Program-made: the position numbers and the translations under genes
The notes under the pieces: generated by a model
The model's input: the letters and a program-made list of their open reading frames with translations, nothing else
Database searches by the model: none
What the model was told of the DNA's origin: nothing
NCBI GenBank assembly: GCA_016710325.1
Contig: JADJXK010000002.1
Coordinates: 4,030,001 to 4,094,000, forward strand
DNA from: Candidatus Leptofilum proximum
Lineage (GTDB): Bacteria > Chloroflexota > Anaerolineae > Promineifilales > Promineifilaceae
Reading direction: 5' to 3'
DNA length: 64,000 nt
In this document: one piece after another, positions 30,125-38,402 of the stretch
How positions within the stretch are numbered: position 1 is the stretch's first letter
How the letters are laid out: each line of letters starts with the position of its first letter

Positions 30125-30264
30125 TGTTAAATCTCCTTTTATTGTCTTGTTCTGTTATAATGATTTCCGTCTTTGCGAGTGTCACTAAAACGAACCGTTT
30201 GTTTAGCTGGAACCATCGTAACAATCGACTCTTTAGGAACTCTTTATTTTTTCTTTACTGCTAC

Positions 30265-31794
30265 ATGAATCAGCCCGAATTGACGATTTCACTGCTGGGG
30301 GGGCTGACTATTGCCCAAGATGGAACGGCCGTAACCGGATTCCCCTCGCGTAAAGCCGATGCCCTGTTGGTCTACCTGGCCTGCCACCCGCGCCCGTACC
30401 CCCGTGAAACACTCGCTGCGCTGTTCTGGCCAGACCATGACCAGACCCGTGCCCTGGCCAACCTCAGCGTTATCCTCACCAGCCTGCGCAAACAGCTGGG
30501 TGATTATCTGCTGGCTGACCGGCATACGGTTGCCTTCAACAGCGAGATGAATCATTGGCTGGATGTGGTTGAATTTGCGCAGGCGATTGAACAGGCTCAG
30601 GCGCGGCAGCTGGACGGCAAACTTACTCGAACGATGGCGGCGCAGTTGCAAACGGCCGTTGCCCTCTACCAAGGTGACTTCCTGGCCGGTTTCAGCCTGC
30701 GCGGCGTGCCCGAGTTTGAAGCCTGGGTGCTGCTGGAGCAGGAGCGGCTGCGCCAGCTCATGCTCAATGCCCTCTCTGATCTGATTACCTTCCACCAACA
30801 GCGCGGTCAGTTTGCTGAGGGTATTCAGTACGCCATGCGGCTCCTCGCGCTTGACCCGCTGCAAGAAGAAACCCATCGCCAGCTCATGCGCCTCTACGCC
30901 CTGAACAACCAACGCCCCGCCGCCCTGGCCCAATACGAGCAGTGCGCCGCCATCCTCGCCGACGAGCTGGGCGTCGAGCCTGATGAGGAGACCGTTGAAC
31001 TTTATGCAGCAATAAGAGATGACAAGGTGACAAGGTGGCAAGGTGACAAGGTGACAAGGCCAGGGGATGTCACCTTGTCACCCGGTCACCGGCGTTCGCA
31101 GAACACAGTCACCTTGTCACAAAAACACAACCTCCCCGTGCCAACTACCACCTTCATCGGCCGGGAGACTGAACTCCAGCAGATTGAACATTGGCTGGCG
31201 GAGCCGGACGGCCGTCTCCTGACCATCATCGGCCCTGGAGGTATGGGCAAAACGCGGCTGGCGCAGGAAGCGGCACGGGCGCAGATGGGCGAATTTGCTA
31301 ATGGCGTCTGGTATGTATCGTTGGTGCCGCAGACAGATTTGAATGAGGTGGTAACGGCCGTAGCCGAAGCCATCCAACTATCTCTGGCCGGCAAAGACAA
31401 TCTGCCTACCCAGCTGCTCAACCACCTTAAATCGCAAGAAATGCTGCTGGTGCTAGACAATTTGGAGCATTTGCTCAACGATGCCCTGCGTGATTTCCTT
31501 AGCCAGCTCGGCCAAACCGCCCCCGAACTGCGCCTGATTGCCACCAGCCGCGAGCGGCTGCGCCTGCAAGCGGAGCGTTTGTTGGAGCTGGGCGGATTAC
31601 CCTTTCCGGTAAGCGGTAATCCGTTAACGGTAAGCGGTAAACCGAATACCGAATACCAATTACCGAATACCAATTACCGAATACCGATCACCGAATACCG
31701 ATCACCGCTTACCCGGCTGTGCAGCTTTTTGCCAACCGTGTGCAGCATGTCCAGCCTAGCTTTGATCTGGCACGGCAAGAAACGGCCGTTGTAA
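30265..31794 (+). CDS. SARP regulator copy 2, 5' part (frameshifted gene)
   Basis: 509 aa in this frame from the ATG at 30265. It carries the winged-helix domain (LTISLLGGLTIAQDGTAV), the BTAD domain, and an NB-ARC ATPase with GPGGMGKTRLA and LLVLDNLEHLL. Residues after about 450 are out of frame: from 31641 the correct continuation is one frame over, beginning with YPAVQLFANRV after the repeat. The intact paralog (33484) shows that the two parts should be one ~1070-residue protein. The break falls inside a stretch of 14-bp tandem units (31603-31711), which could be a contingency switch, a fixed mutation or an assembly error. Confidence 0.88.
   Translation: MNQPELTISLLGGLTIAQDGTAVTGFPSRKADALLVYLACHPRPYPRETLAALFWPDHDQTRALANLSVILTSLRKQLGDYLLADRHTVAFNSEMNHWLDVVEFAQAIEQAQARQLDGKLTRTMAAQLQTAVALYQGDFLAGFSLRGVPEFEAWVLLEQERLRQLMLNALSDLITFHQQRGQFAEGIQYAMRLLALDPLQEETHRQLMRLYALNNQRPAALAQYEQCAAILADELGVEPDEETVELYAAIRDDKVTRWQGDKVTRPGDVTLSPGHRRSQNTVTLSQKHNLPVPTTTFIGRETELQQIEHWLAEPDGRLLTIIGPGGMGKTRLAQEAARAQMGEFANGVWYVSLVPQTDLNEVVTAVAEAIQLSLAGKDNLPTQLLNHLKSQEMLLVLDNLEHLLNDALRDFLSQLGQTAPELRLIATSRERLRLQAERLLELGGLPFPVSGNPLTVSGKPNTEYQLPNTNYRIPITEYRSPLTRLCSFLPTVCSMSSLALIWHGKKRPL
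31019..31125. repeat. Family E repeat in frame in SARP copy 2
   Basis: Iterated GGTGACAAGGTGACAAGG opposed by GTCACCTTGTCACC arms. It encodes a linker (DDKVTRWQGDKVTR and so on) between the BTAD and NB-ARC domains. Copies lie at the same place in SARP copy 3 (34240-34312) and before the cyclase gene (40197-40235). Confidence 0.8.
31603..31711. repeat. Family A repeat with 14-bp tandem units at the SARP frameshift
   Basis: After a GGTAAGCGGTAATCC arm, the unit TACCGAATACCAAT occurs twice in tandem, followed by two variants ending in CGATC. The unit length is not a multiple of three. The upstream reading frame and the downstream frame both run open through 31641-31710, so gain or loss of one unit would join or split the protein. 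Confidence 0.85.
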
Positions 31795-33491
31795 AATTAT
31801 GTCAACTCGTTGGCGGGCTGCCATTGGCGTTGGAGCTGGCGGCTACCTGGACCCGCATTCTGGCAGTTGATGAAATTGTGGCCGAAATTCAGCATGGGCT
31901 GGATGCCCTTACCGCCACCCTGCACGATCTGCCTGAGCGGCACCGCAGCCTGCGGGCTGTCATCGAATCATCGTGGCGACTGCTGGCTGAAGAAGAACAG
32001 GCGTTGTTTCGCAAGTTGGCCGTTTTTCGCGGGGGTTTTACCCGAACGGCGGCACGGCAGGTGGCAGATGCCGGACTGCCCCAGCTTATGGCGCTGGCCG
32101 ACCGTTCCTTCCTGCGGTTGGACGGCGACCAGCGGTTCCGCCGTCATCCGCTGCTGCTTCAATTTGCCCAGGAGCAGCTGGCCGCCCAGCCAGAGGAAAA
32201 AGCCCAGGCAGAATCCGCTCACGCCCACTTCTTCACAGCGTTTGTGCAGACGTGCGAGCTGACGTTGAAGGGCGCCGAGGCACCAACGGCGCTGGCGGAA
32301 CTGGCAGCGGACCTGGAAAACATTCGGGCTGCCTGGCGCTGGGGGCTGGCAAAGATGGAGACGGCCGTTCTTAACCGGTTGGTGGCGGGGATCGGCCGTT
32401 TTTATGAAGACCGCAGTCGTTATTTGGAAGGAACCGCATTTTTTGCCGAAAGCCTGGACATGCTGCGCCAACAGCTTGCAACGGCCGCAGTCGAACAGAT
32501 CCTCGCCAAAGTGCAGGTTAAACTTGGTTCATTTTTGCTTAAAAACGGCCGTTTGGCCGAAGCGGAAGCCATCTTACAAGAAGCAAACCAGCGAACCCAG
32601 GCCCACAACCTGATCTCGACGCGCATTGATGCCTTACGCTATCTTGGCGAAGTGGTTGGCGACCAGGGCAACCGTGATACGGCCAGTCAATACGTGGCCG
32701 AAGCGTTGTCACTGGCCCAGGCGAATGAAACGGCAGATGAAGATGTTGAACAAAAACTGCTGCTGCTGTGGCGTCTGGGCATCTTACATACCGATAACGG
32801 TAAATACGATCAAGCCCAGGATGTCTATGATCAGGCGATGGCCCTGGCAGAAGGTTTGGGCAATAGATTGCATCTTGCCCGGCTGCATAACAGCATTGCT
32901 ATCATTGCCAATCGCCAAAAAGCGTACGAGAAGGCGGTTTATCATTGGCAGCTGGCGCGAGATGGTTTCCAGGCATGGGGCAACGATTGGGGCGTGGCGG
33001 CCACAACCCATAACCTGGCTATGGCTTATTGGGGATTGGAGCAATATGACAAGGCGATGAAATCGGTGGATGTGGGCATTTTGACCCACAAGGAGATTGG
33101 CCACAAGCGCGGTGTGGCCGGGGGATTGGCCGTGAAGGCAGCCATTTTTTTGGCTCAGGGCAAGCGACGCGAGGCACGCCGTCATTATAATGAATCCATG
33201 CAACTATCGCAGGTGATTGGGGCAACATGGCTTGCCGTTGTTAGTTTGGTTGACGTAGCTGAGTTAGAAATGAACTATGGCAACATGGAATGGGCAGCAA
33301 CACTGCTTTTTTTTGTATTGGCACATCCGGCCGCGTTAGCGACAACGCTGGAAAACACCAATAAGCTTTTGGAAGATCTGCAGGAAGAATTACCGGCTGA
33401 GATGTTGGCTGAGGCAGAAACGGCCGCAATCCACCTGACTCTCGACGATATCATTGCCCAGTTAACAGACATCGAGCAGGCGAATGAATGA
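31641..33491 (+). CDS. SARP regulator copy 2, 3' part (frameshifted gene)
   Basis: This frame opens at 31641 just after a stop; its first ATG is not until downstream, and an ORF start at 31719 would be CTG/GTG-type. The protein continues the NB-ARC domain (VQLFANRV, then GGLPLALELAATWTRI, the GxP/GLPL motif of AP-ATPases), a winged-helix spacer (RSLRAVIESSWRLL) and TPR repeats to the end. It ends by overlapping the next SARP start by 8 nt (gaATGAATGA), so the two may be translationally coupled. It is unlikely to be made alone unless frame is restored. Confidence 0.8.
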   Translation, partial: TEYRIPITEYQLPNTDHRIPITAYPAVQLFANRVQHVQPSFDLARQETAVVKLCQLVGGLPLALELAATWTRILAVDEIVAEIQHGLDALTATLHDLPERHRSLRAVIESSWRLLAEEEQALFRKLAVFRGGFTRTAARQVADAGLPQLMALADRSFLRLDGDQRFRRHPLLLQFAQEQLAAQPEEKAQAESAHAHFFTAFVQTCELTLKGAEAPTALAELAADLENIRAAWRWGLAKMETAVLNRLVAGIGRFYEDRSRYLEGTAFFAESLDMLRQQLATAAVEQILAKVQVKLGSFLLKNGRLAEAEAILQEANQRTQAHNLISTRIDALRYLGEVVGDQGNRDTASQYVAEALSLAQANETADEDVEQKLLLLWRLGILHTDNGKYDQAQDVYDQAMALAEGLGNRLHLARLHNSIAIIANRQKAYEKAVYHWQLARDGFQAWGNDWGVAATTHNLAMAYWGLEQYDKAMKSVDVGILTHKEIGHKRGVAGGLAVKAAIFLAQGKRREARRHYNESMQLSQVIGATWLAVVSLVDVAELEMNYGNMEWAATLLFFVLAHPAALATTLENTNKLLEDLQEELPAEMLAEAETAAIHLTLDDIIAQLTDIEQANE

Positions 33492-36400
33492 TTTTCCCCT
33501 ACTTTCGATCCGATGTTTTGGTGGTTTGCAGTTTGTATTGGCAGAGGCGGCCGTTACCGGATTCCCCTCGCGCAAGGCCGACGCCCTGCTGGTTTACCTG
33601 GCCTGCCACCCGCGTCCGCATCCACGTGAAACCCTCGCCACGCTGTTCTGGCCGGACAATGACCAGACGCGTGCCCTGGCCAACCTCAGCGTCATCCTCA
33701 CCAGCCTGCGCAAGCAGCTAGAGAAATATTTGATCGCAGACCGGCACACCGTTGCCTTCAATACCGACGCGGATTACCAGTTGGATGTGATTGCCTTTGA
33801 GCAGGCAATAGACCAGGCCCAGGCGCGGCAGCAAAATGGGAAACGTACCAGAACAGTGGCGGCACAGTTGCAAACAGCCGTGTCCCTCTACAAAGGTGAC
33901 TTCCTGGCCGGCTTCAACCTGCGCGGCGTGCCCGAGTTTGAAGCGTGGGTGCTGCTGGAACAGGAGCGTTTGCGGCAAATGATGCTTGATGCTCTGTCCA
34001 CTTTGATTACCTTCCACCAGCAGCGCGGCCAGTTCAGTGACGGTATTCAGCATGGCCAACGGCTGCTGGCGCTCGATCCGCTGCAAGAAGAAGCCCATCG
34101 CCAACTCATGCTGCTCTATACGCTGGACAACCAGCGCCCTGCCGCCCTGGCCCAGTACGAACAATGTGCCGCCATCCTCGCCGATGAGCTGGGCGTCGAG
34201 CCGGATGAGGAGACGACGGCGCTGTTTGAGCAAATAAAAGATGACAAGGTGACAAGACGAGAGGATGTCACCTTGTCATCCCCTCACCTTGTCACCTTAT
34301 CACCCGGTCACAATCTGCCCGCACTAACTACCACTTTCATCGGGCGAGAAAACGAATTAGCGCAGATTGAAAAATGGCTGGCGGAGCCGGACGCCCGTTT
34401 GCTCACCATCATCGGCCCTGGAGGCATGGGCAAGACGCGGCTGGCGCAGGAAGCGGCGCGCAGGCAGTTAGGGGCGTTTGCTGATGGGGTGTGGTACGTC
34501 TCGTTGGTGCCGTTGGTGGATGATGACGAGCTGGTAACGGCCGTTGCCGAAACCATCGGCCTCACCTTTGCCGGAAACATTGACCCGACCCGCCAGCTCA
34601 TCAGCTACCTGGCGGGCAAGGAAATGCTCCTGATTCTAGACAACTTTGAGCATTTGATAACCGATAAAAGTCTAACTCTTCTGACAGACTTGATGCAGCA
34701 GGCGACCGAACTCAAACTGCTGGTTACCTCGCGCGAGCGGTTGAATTTGCAGGCAGAGCAGCTGCTGGAGCTTGTGGGACTGCCGTTTCCGGTGATCGGT
34801 GATCGGTTATCGGTAATTGGTAAACGGAAGACCGATAACCGATTACGGATTACCGATTACCCAGCCGTGGAGCTTTTTGCCAACCGCGCCAGACGTTTGC
34901 GGGCTGATTTTTCGTTGATGGGGCAGGAAACGGCCGTAGCAAAATTATGTCAGCTTGTGGCCGGGCTTCCCCTGGCACTGGAGCTGGCCGCTGCCTGGTG
35001 TCGCACGCTCACAGTAGCCGAAATTGTGAGCGAAATTGAGCGCGGCATCGACTTTTTGGCCACTAACATGCGCGATCTGCCGGAGAGACACCGCAGCGTG
35101 CGCGCCGTCTTTGCCTACTCCTGGGAACAGCTCACCCCAACCGAAAAAGACGCGTTCAGCCGCCTCTCTGTTTGTCGCGGCGGCTTCAGCCGCGAGCAGG
35201 CACAGGAGATTGGCGGAGCTTCTCTCTCCGTACTTAGCGGCCTGATTGATAAATCCTTCATCCGGCTGGACGCAGCCGAAAATGATAAACCGCCACGTTA
35301 CCGTCGCCATCCGCTGCTCATTCAGTTTGCCGCGGAGCAGTTGGCTCAACAGCCAGAGAAGCTGGCTGAAAGCCAACTGCGTTTGGCTTATTACATGGCT
35401 GGGGCATTGGCAAATCGTTCTAAACAGTTTTACGGTCCCGAACGACGCAGCGTGATGGCCTTTATGACGGCCGAACACGAAAATGTACGCTTAGCCTGGC
35501 AGTGGGCCATCGAAAACGATCCGGGGCTTCTGGAACAACTGGTGACCAGCTATCAATATTATTTAATCGGCGCGGGCTTGTTCCCCGAAGGATATGAGCA
35601 ACTGCAAAAGGCGCTGGCAGTCCTGTCCCAGCCCGAAGATGCCTTAGTGCGTGCGTTGATTCAAATTCATCTGTGTACATTTGCCAGGGTAGTGGGGAAA
35701 ACGGAAAGGGGGCGCGAGCTGGTCTTGAACAGTTTAGCGATTTTGGATCGGCTGCCGACGTCAGCAAAAAGTGAGGCTGTTGAGGCATTGGCCTTAAAGA
35801 TTTATGGCGGTCTATTATTTTCGGATGACAGCAATTTTCCCGAGGCTAAAAAGGTGCACAGGCAAGCGCTGGCGCTGTTTCGTCAACAGAAGAATCGGGT
35901 TGCTGAAGGCGAGGTTCTTTTCATCCTCAGCGGCATTGAATTTTACACGGGGCAATATAGCAAAGCGATTCAACTGGCGGAGGAAAGCCAGGCTGTTCAG
36001 CAGCAGGTGGGGAATCAGATCGGCCAGATGCTGGCTAAGCAGGTATTGGGTCTTATTTACACGGCACAAGGACTGTACGGGCGGGCAATTGAATTTTTTC
36101 ATAGCTGCATTGCCTTGGCCGAGGCTGCCAATTACAGGGTAGACCTCCCCTGGCATCATGCTAATTTGGGCTATGCTTACCTGCTTGCTGGCCAGTTTGA
36201 ACCGGCCAGCCACACGTTGCAACTGAGCCTGCGCTACAGTCTGGAGCAGGGCGATCCGCAGGCGATTTCGGTAGCGTATTCAATATTGGGGTTTGCCCAC
36301 TTGCATAACGGCCGTTTCCCTGAAGCAGCCTCACACGGACACCAGGGTATCCGTTACAGTCACGACGATCAGATGTACCATCCGCTGCAAAAAGCGTTTG

Positions 36401-36876
36401 CCCTTTGCCTGTTGGGGGCAGCAGCGTTGGGACAGGAACAATACCGGCAAGCATTTGAGCAACTAGCAGAGGCGGTTGAGATATTCCGAGAAATAAATCA
36501 CCAGGAATATTTGGGCTGGTCGTTGGCGCACCAGGTGGTCGCAGCCTCTGCCTTAAAGCGGTGGCGGCGGGCGAAGGAGATGGCGGCGGAAACGGCCGAC
36601 CTCGCCCAGGAACTGGATGCGGTGATGCCCAGACTGCTAACGCTGACTGCATTAGCCGCCTGGTGCTGTCAGCAAAATCAGCCAGAAGTCGGGCTCGCTT
36701 TGTGGGCAGGCGCAGAGCAGGCGGAACTGGTAAAACAATCTCATTGGTTTCAAACGATAACCCAGCATTTTATCCAGCCAGCGGCAGCACATCTAACGCC
36801 AGAACAGCGGGTGCAGTCACAGGCACGAGGGCGCAGCCTGAATTTTGAACAGCTAATGGCGCTGATTCCCCAATAA
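33484..36876 (+). CDS. SARP-family regulator with NB-ARC ATPase and TPR repeats, copy 3
   Basis: 1130 aa, uninterrupted. It has a winged helix (ADALLVYLACHPRPHPRETL), BTAD, NB-ARC (GPGGMGKTRLAQEA; LLILDNFEHL; GLPLALELAAAW) and about eight TPR units. Its first 430 residues are strikingly similar to copy 2, so the pair is a recent tandem duplication. Two dispersed repeats are kept in frame: family E at 34240-34312 and family A at 34789-34862, giving odd linkers (VIGDRLSVIGKRK). Its target is unknown; the downstream genes 36884-38329 are candidates. Confidence 0.93.
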   Translation: MNDFPLLSIRCFGGLQFVLAEAAVTGFPSRKADALLVYLACHPRPHPRETLATLFWPDNDQTRALANLSVILTSLRKQLEKYLIADRHTVAFNTDADYQLDVIAFEQAIDQAQARQQNGKRTRTVAAQLQTAVSLYKGDFLAGFNLRGVPEFEAWVLLEQERLRQMMLDALSTLITFHQQRGQFSDGIQHGQRLLALDPLQEEAHRQLMLLYTLDNQRPAALAQYEQCAAILADELGVEPDEETTALFEQIKDDKVTRREDVTLSSPHLVTLSPGHNLPALTTTFIGRENELAQIEKWLAEPDARLLTIIGPGGMGKTRLAQEAARRQLGAFADGVWYVSLVPLVDDDELVTAVAETIGLTFAGNIDPTRQLISYLAGKEMLLILDNFEHLITDKSLTLLTDLMQQATELKLLVTSRERLNLQAEQLLELVGLPFPVIGDRLSVIGKRKTDNRLRITDYPAVELFANRARRLRADFSLMGQETAVAKLCQLVAGLPLALELAAAWCRTLTVAEIVSEIERGIDFLATNMRDLPERHRSVRAVFAYSWEQLTPTEKDAFSRLSVCRGGFSREQAQEIGGASLSVLSGLIDKSFIRLDAAENDKPPRYRRHPLLIQFAAEQLAQQPEKLAESQLRLAYYMAGALANRSKQFYGPERRSVMAFMTAEHENVRLAWQWAIENDPGLLEQLVTSYQYYLIGAGLFPEGYEQLQKALAVLSQPEDALVRALIQIHLCTFARVVGKTERGRELVLNSLAILDRLPTSAKSEAVEALALKIYGGLLFSDDSNFPEAKKVHRQALALFRQQKNRVAEGEVLFILSGIEFYTGQYSKAIQLAEESQAVQQQVGNQIGQMLAKQVLGLIYTAQGLYGRAIEFFHSCIALAEAANYRVDLPWHHANLGYAYLLAGQFEPASHTLQLSLRYSLEQGDPQAISVAYSILGFAHLHNGRFPEAASHGHQGIRYSHDDQMYHPLQKAFALCLLGAAALGQEQYRQAFEQLAEAVEIFREINHQEYLGWSLAHQVVAASALKRWRRAKEMAAETADLAQELDAVMPRLLTLTALAAWCCQQNQPEVGLALWAGAEQAELVKQSHWFQTITQHFIQPAAAHLTPEQRVQSQARGRSLNFEQLMALIPQ
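34240..34312. repeat. Family E repeat in frame in SARP copy 3
   Basis: GATGACAAGGTGACAAG opposed by CTTGTCACCTTATCACC. It is a linker between BTAD and NB-ARC domains at the same place as in copy 2. Confidence 0.75.
34789..34862. repeat. Family A repeat in frame in SARP copy 3
   Basis: CGGTGATCGGTGATCGGTTA with opposing arm TAACCGATTACGGATTACCG. Here the insertion length keeps the frame, unlike the equivalent place in copy 2. Confidence 0.8.
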
Positions 36877-36883
36877 GGTGTTT

Positions 36884-37351
36884 ATGGCAAGCCAGGCAGA
36901 ACAAAACAACGAGGAAATTTTACGCCAGAAAGTAACTGAGCAATTCCCCAATGAAGTACCGGAAAAAATTTTGGCGCTGTTGAACCGCTATGAATCAACT
37001 TCGGCAGCGGGGCGATTGCGGGTGCAGCTGGCTATTCTTAAGCTGAGTGAGGGGAATGTGGACAAACTGCGGGAGTTTGTAGAAGTGGCCCGCACAGATT
37101 ACCGTGATGTTTTGTTTTGGGCCGAAACGCCGGAGCAGGCCAGGGCAGTTGGCTCCAGAATTACCCAGCCTCAACAGGAAGCCCGCAAAAAGTTTCGCCG
37201 CTATGTCTTGCTGCTGCTTTCAGCGGCGCTGCTGGTTATTATTTTGGGTGCCCGCCTGACGACATCGACGGGTGAAAGGCTGGTGATGTCGGGCATTTTT
37301 GTGTTGTCTGGCCTTATCATCATCTGGCGCATTCAGACGGGTCGCCTGTAA
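36884..37351 (+). CDS. Hypothetical protein with two C-terminal membrane helices
   Basis: 155 aa from the ATG at 36884 (AAGG 5 nt upstream), 7 bp after the SARP stop. The N-terminal ~95 residues are helical and charged, with a VQLAILKLSEGNVDKLREFVEVA segment that I have no family name for. The C-terminus has LLLLSAALLVIILGARL and LVMSGIFVLSGLIIIW helices. It probably faces the cytoplasm. Spacing suggests transcription with SARP copy 3. Confidence 0.65.
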   Translation: MASQAEQNNEEILRQKVTEQFPNEVPEKILALLNRYESTSAAGRLRVQLAILKLSEGNVDKLREFVEVARTDYRDVLFWAETPEQARAVGSRITQPQQEARKKFRRYVLLLLSAALLVIILGARLTTSTGERLVMSGIFVLSGLIIIWRIQTGRL

Positions 37352-37379
37352 GCAGGCGGATCGCAACAAAAGGAGACCA

Positions 37380-37811
37380 ATGGCAGGTTATTCAGGCACA
37401 CTGCTCGTCAAGAAGTTAGGCATCAAACCGGGCTTTCGGCTATATGCCAAAAATCCGCCAGAAAACTACTCAGAATTGATTGCGCCGCTGCCGGATGGCG
37501 TGCAAACTTTGCACCGCCTGACGGATCAATTAGACATGATTCATCTTTTCACCACCAGCCGGGCGGAACTGGCGGCCAACATCGAAGCGTTTATGGACCG
37601 CATCAGGCCAGACGGGATGATTTGGGTCTCGTGGCCCAAAAAAGCGTCCAAAGTGCCGACGGACGTGACCGAAGACGTGGTTCGGGAAGTAATTCTGCCG
37701 TTGGGTCTGGTGGATGTGAAAGTGTGTGCCGTTGACGCCACATGGTCTGGCCTGAAGCTGGTCATCCGTAAGGAGAACCGCTCAAAAAGGTCGGCTGGCG
37801 AGGAAGTATGA
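37380..37811 (+). CDS. DUF3052 family protein
   Basis: 143 aa from the ATG at 37380, right after AAGGAGACCA. The GYSGTLLVKKLGIKPGFRL opening, DMIHLFTTSRAEL, and GMIWVSWPKKASKVPTDVTE segments are typical of DUF3052. Members lack a proven function and often sit near regulators. It shares a 4-bp ATGA overlap with the GNAT gene, so the two are translationally coupled. Confidence 0.85.
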   Translation: MAGYSGTLLVKKLGIKPGFRLYAKNPPENYSELIAPLPDGVQTLHRLTDQLDMIHLFTTSRAELAANIEAFMDRIRPDGMIWVSWPKKASKVPTDVTEDVVREVILPLGLVDVKVCAVDATWSGLKLVIRKENRSKRSAGEEV

Positions 37812-38329
37812 CCATCCGACGGGCGACAATTGACGATGTGGCACAGCTAGCGGCCGTTCACGTGCAATCGTGGCAGGCGGCTTATCGTAGTTTGCTGCCG
37901 GATGATTTTTTAGACAGTCTTTCGGTCGAGCGGCGCATCGCGCAGTGGCAGGCGTGGCTGTCTAATTCGGCCAACGATATCCGTGTTTATGAAGTTGAGG
38001 GACAGGTGGTGGGGTTTGTGTCGTACGGCCGTACCCGCGACGAAGATTTAGATCAAGACAATACCGGCGAAATTTACGCCATCTACCTGCTGCCAGACCA
38101 GTGGGGCAAAGGCTTTGGCGCTGCCTTAATGCAAGAGGGACTCACCCGGCTGCAAGAACACGGCTACCGGTCGGTGTCGCTGTGGGTGCTGAGGGGGAAC
38201 AAGCGGGCCATTCGCTTTTATGAGCAATTTGGTTTCAAACCAGATGGAAAAACAAAGGTCGAAAGCCGACCTGGGTTAGAACTGCACGAATTACGTTATG
38301 TAAAATTTCTGGATGCAAATGAGGGTTGA
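37808..38329 (+). CDS. GNAT family N-acetyltransferase
   Basis: 173 aa. The fold starts IRRATIDDVAQLAAVHVQSW, typical of RimI-like GNATs. The acetyl-CoA pyrophosphate loop is QWGKGFGAAL (the usual Q/RxxGxG/A motif) at about residue 97, followed by SVSLWVLRGNKRAIRFYEQFGF, the common motif B. The acceptor is unknown: a small molecule or a protein N-terminus is possible. It ends a three-gene run after the SARP. Confidence 0.9.
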   Translation: MTIRRATIDDVAQLAAVHVQSWQAAYRSLLPDDFLDSLSVERRIAQWQAWLSNSANDIRVYEVEGQVVGFVSYGRTRDEDLDQDNTGEIYAIYLLPDQWGKGFGAALMQEGLTRLQEHGYRSVSLWVLRGNKRAIRFYEQFGFKPDGKTKVESRPGLELHELRYVKFLDANEG

Positions 38330-38338
38330 GCAAATTTG

Positions 38339-38390
38339 TAGCCGCGGATTCTTTCCGCGCTTTCTTCACGCGGAGAGAATCCGCGGCTAC
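38339..38390. repeat. Dispersed palindrome family F (GTAGCCGCGGATTCTTTCCGC)
   Basis: The arms TAGCCGCGGATTCTTTCCGCG and its partner GCGGAGAGAATCCGCGGCTA enclose a short loop, between convergent genes. The other copy is at 51289-51341. Terminator use is likely. Confidence 0.8.
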
Positions 38391-38402
38391 GACGTGTAAG
38401 CG

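Noticed and set aside
31603..31711. Possible CRISPR-like array
   Set aside because: Units are 14 bp and directly adjacent without unique spacers, and no cas genes are near. They fit a slippage tract.
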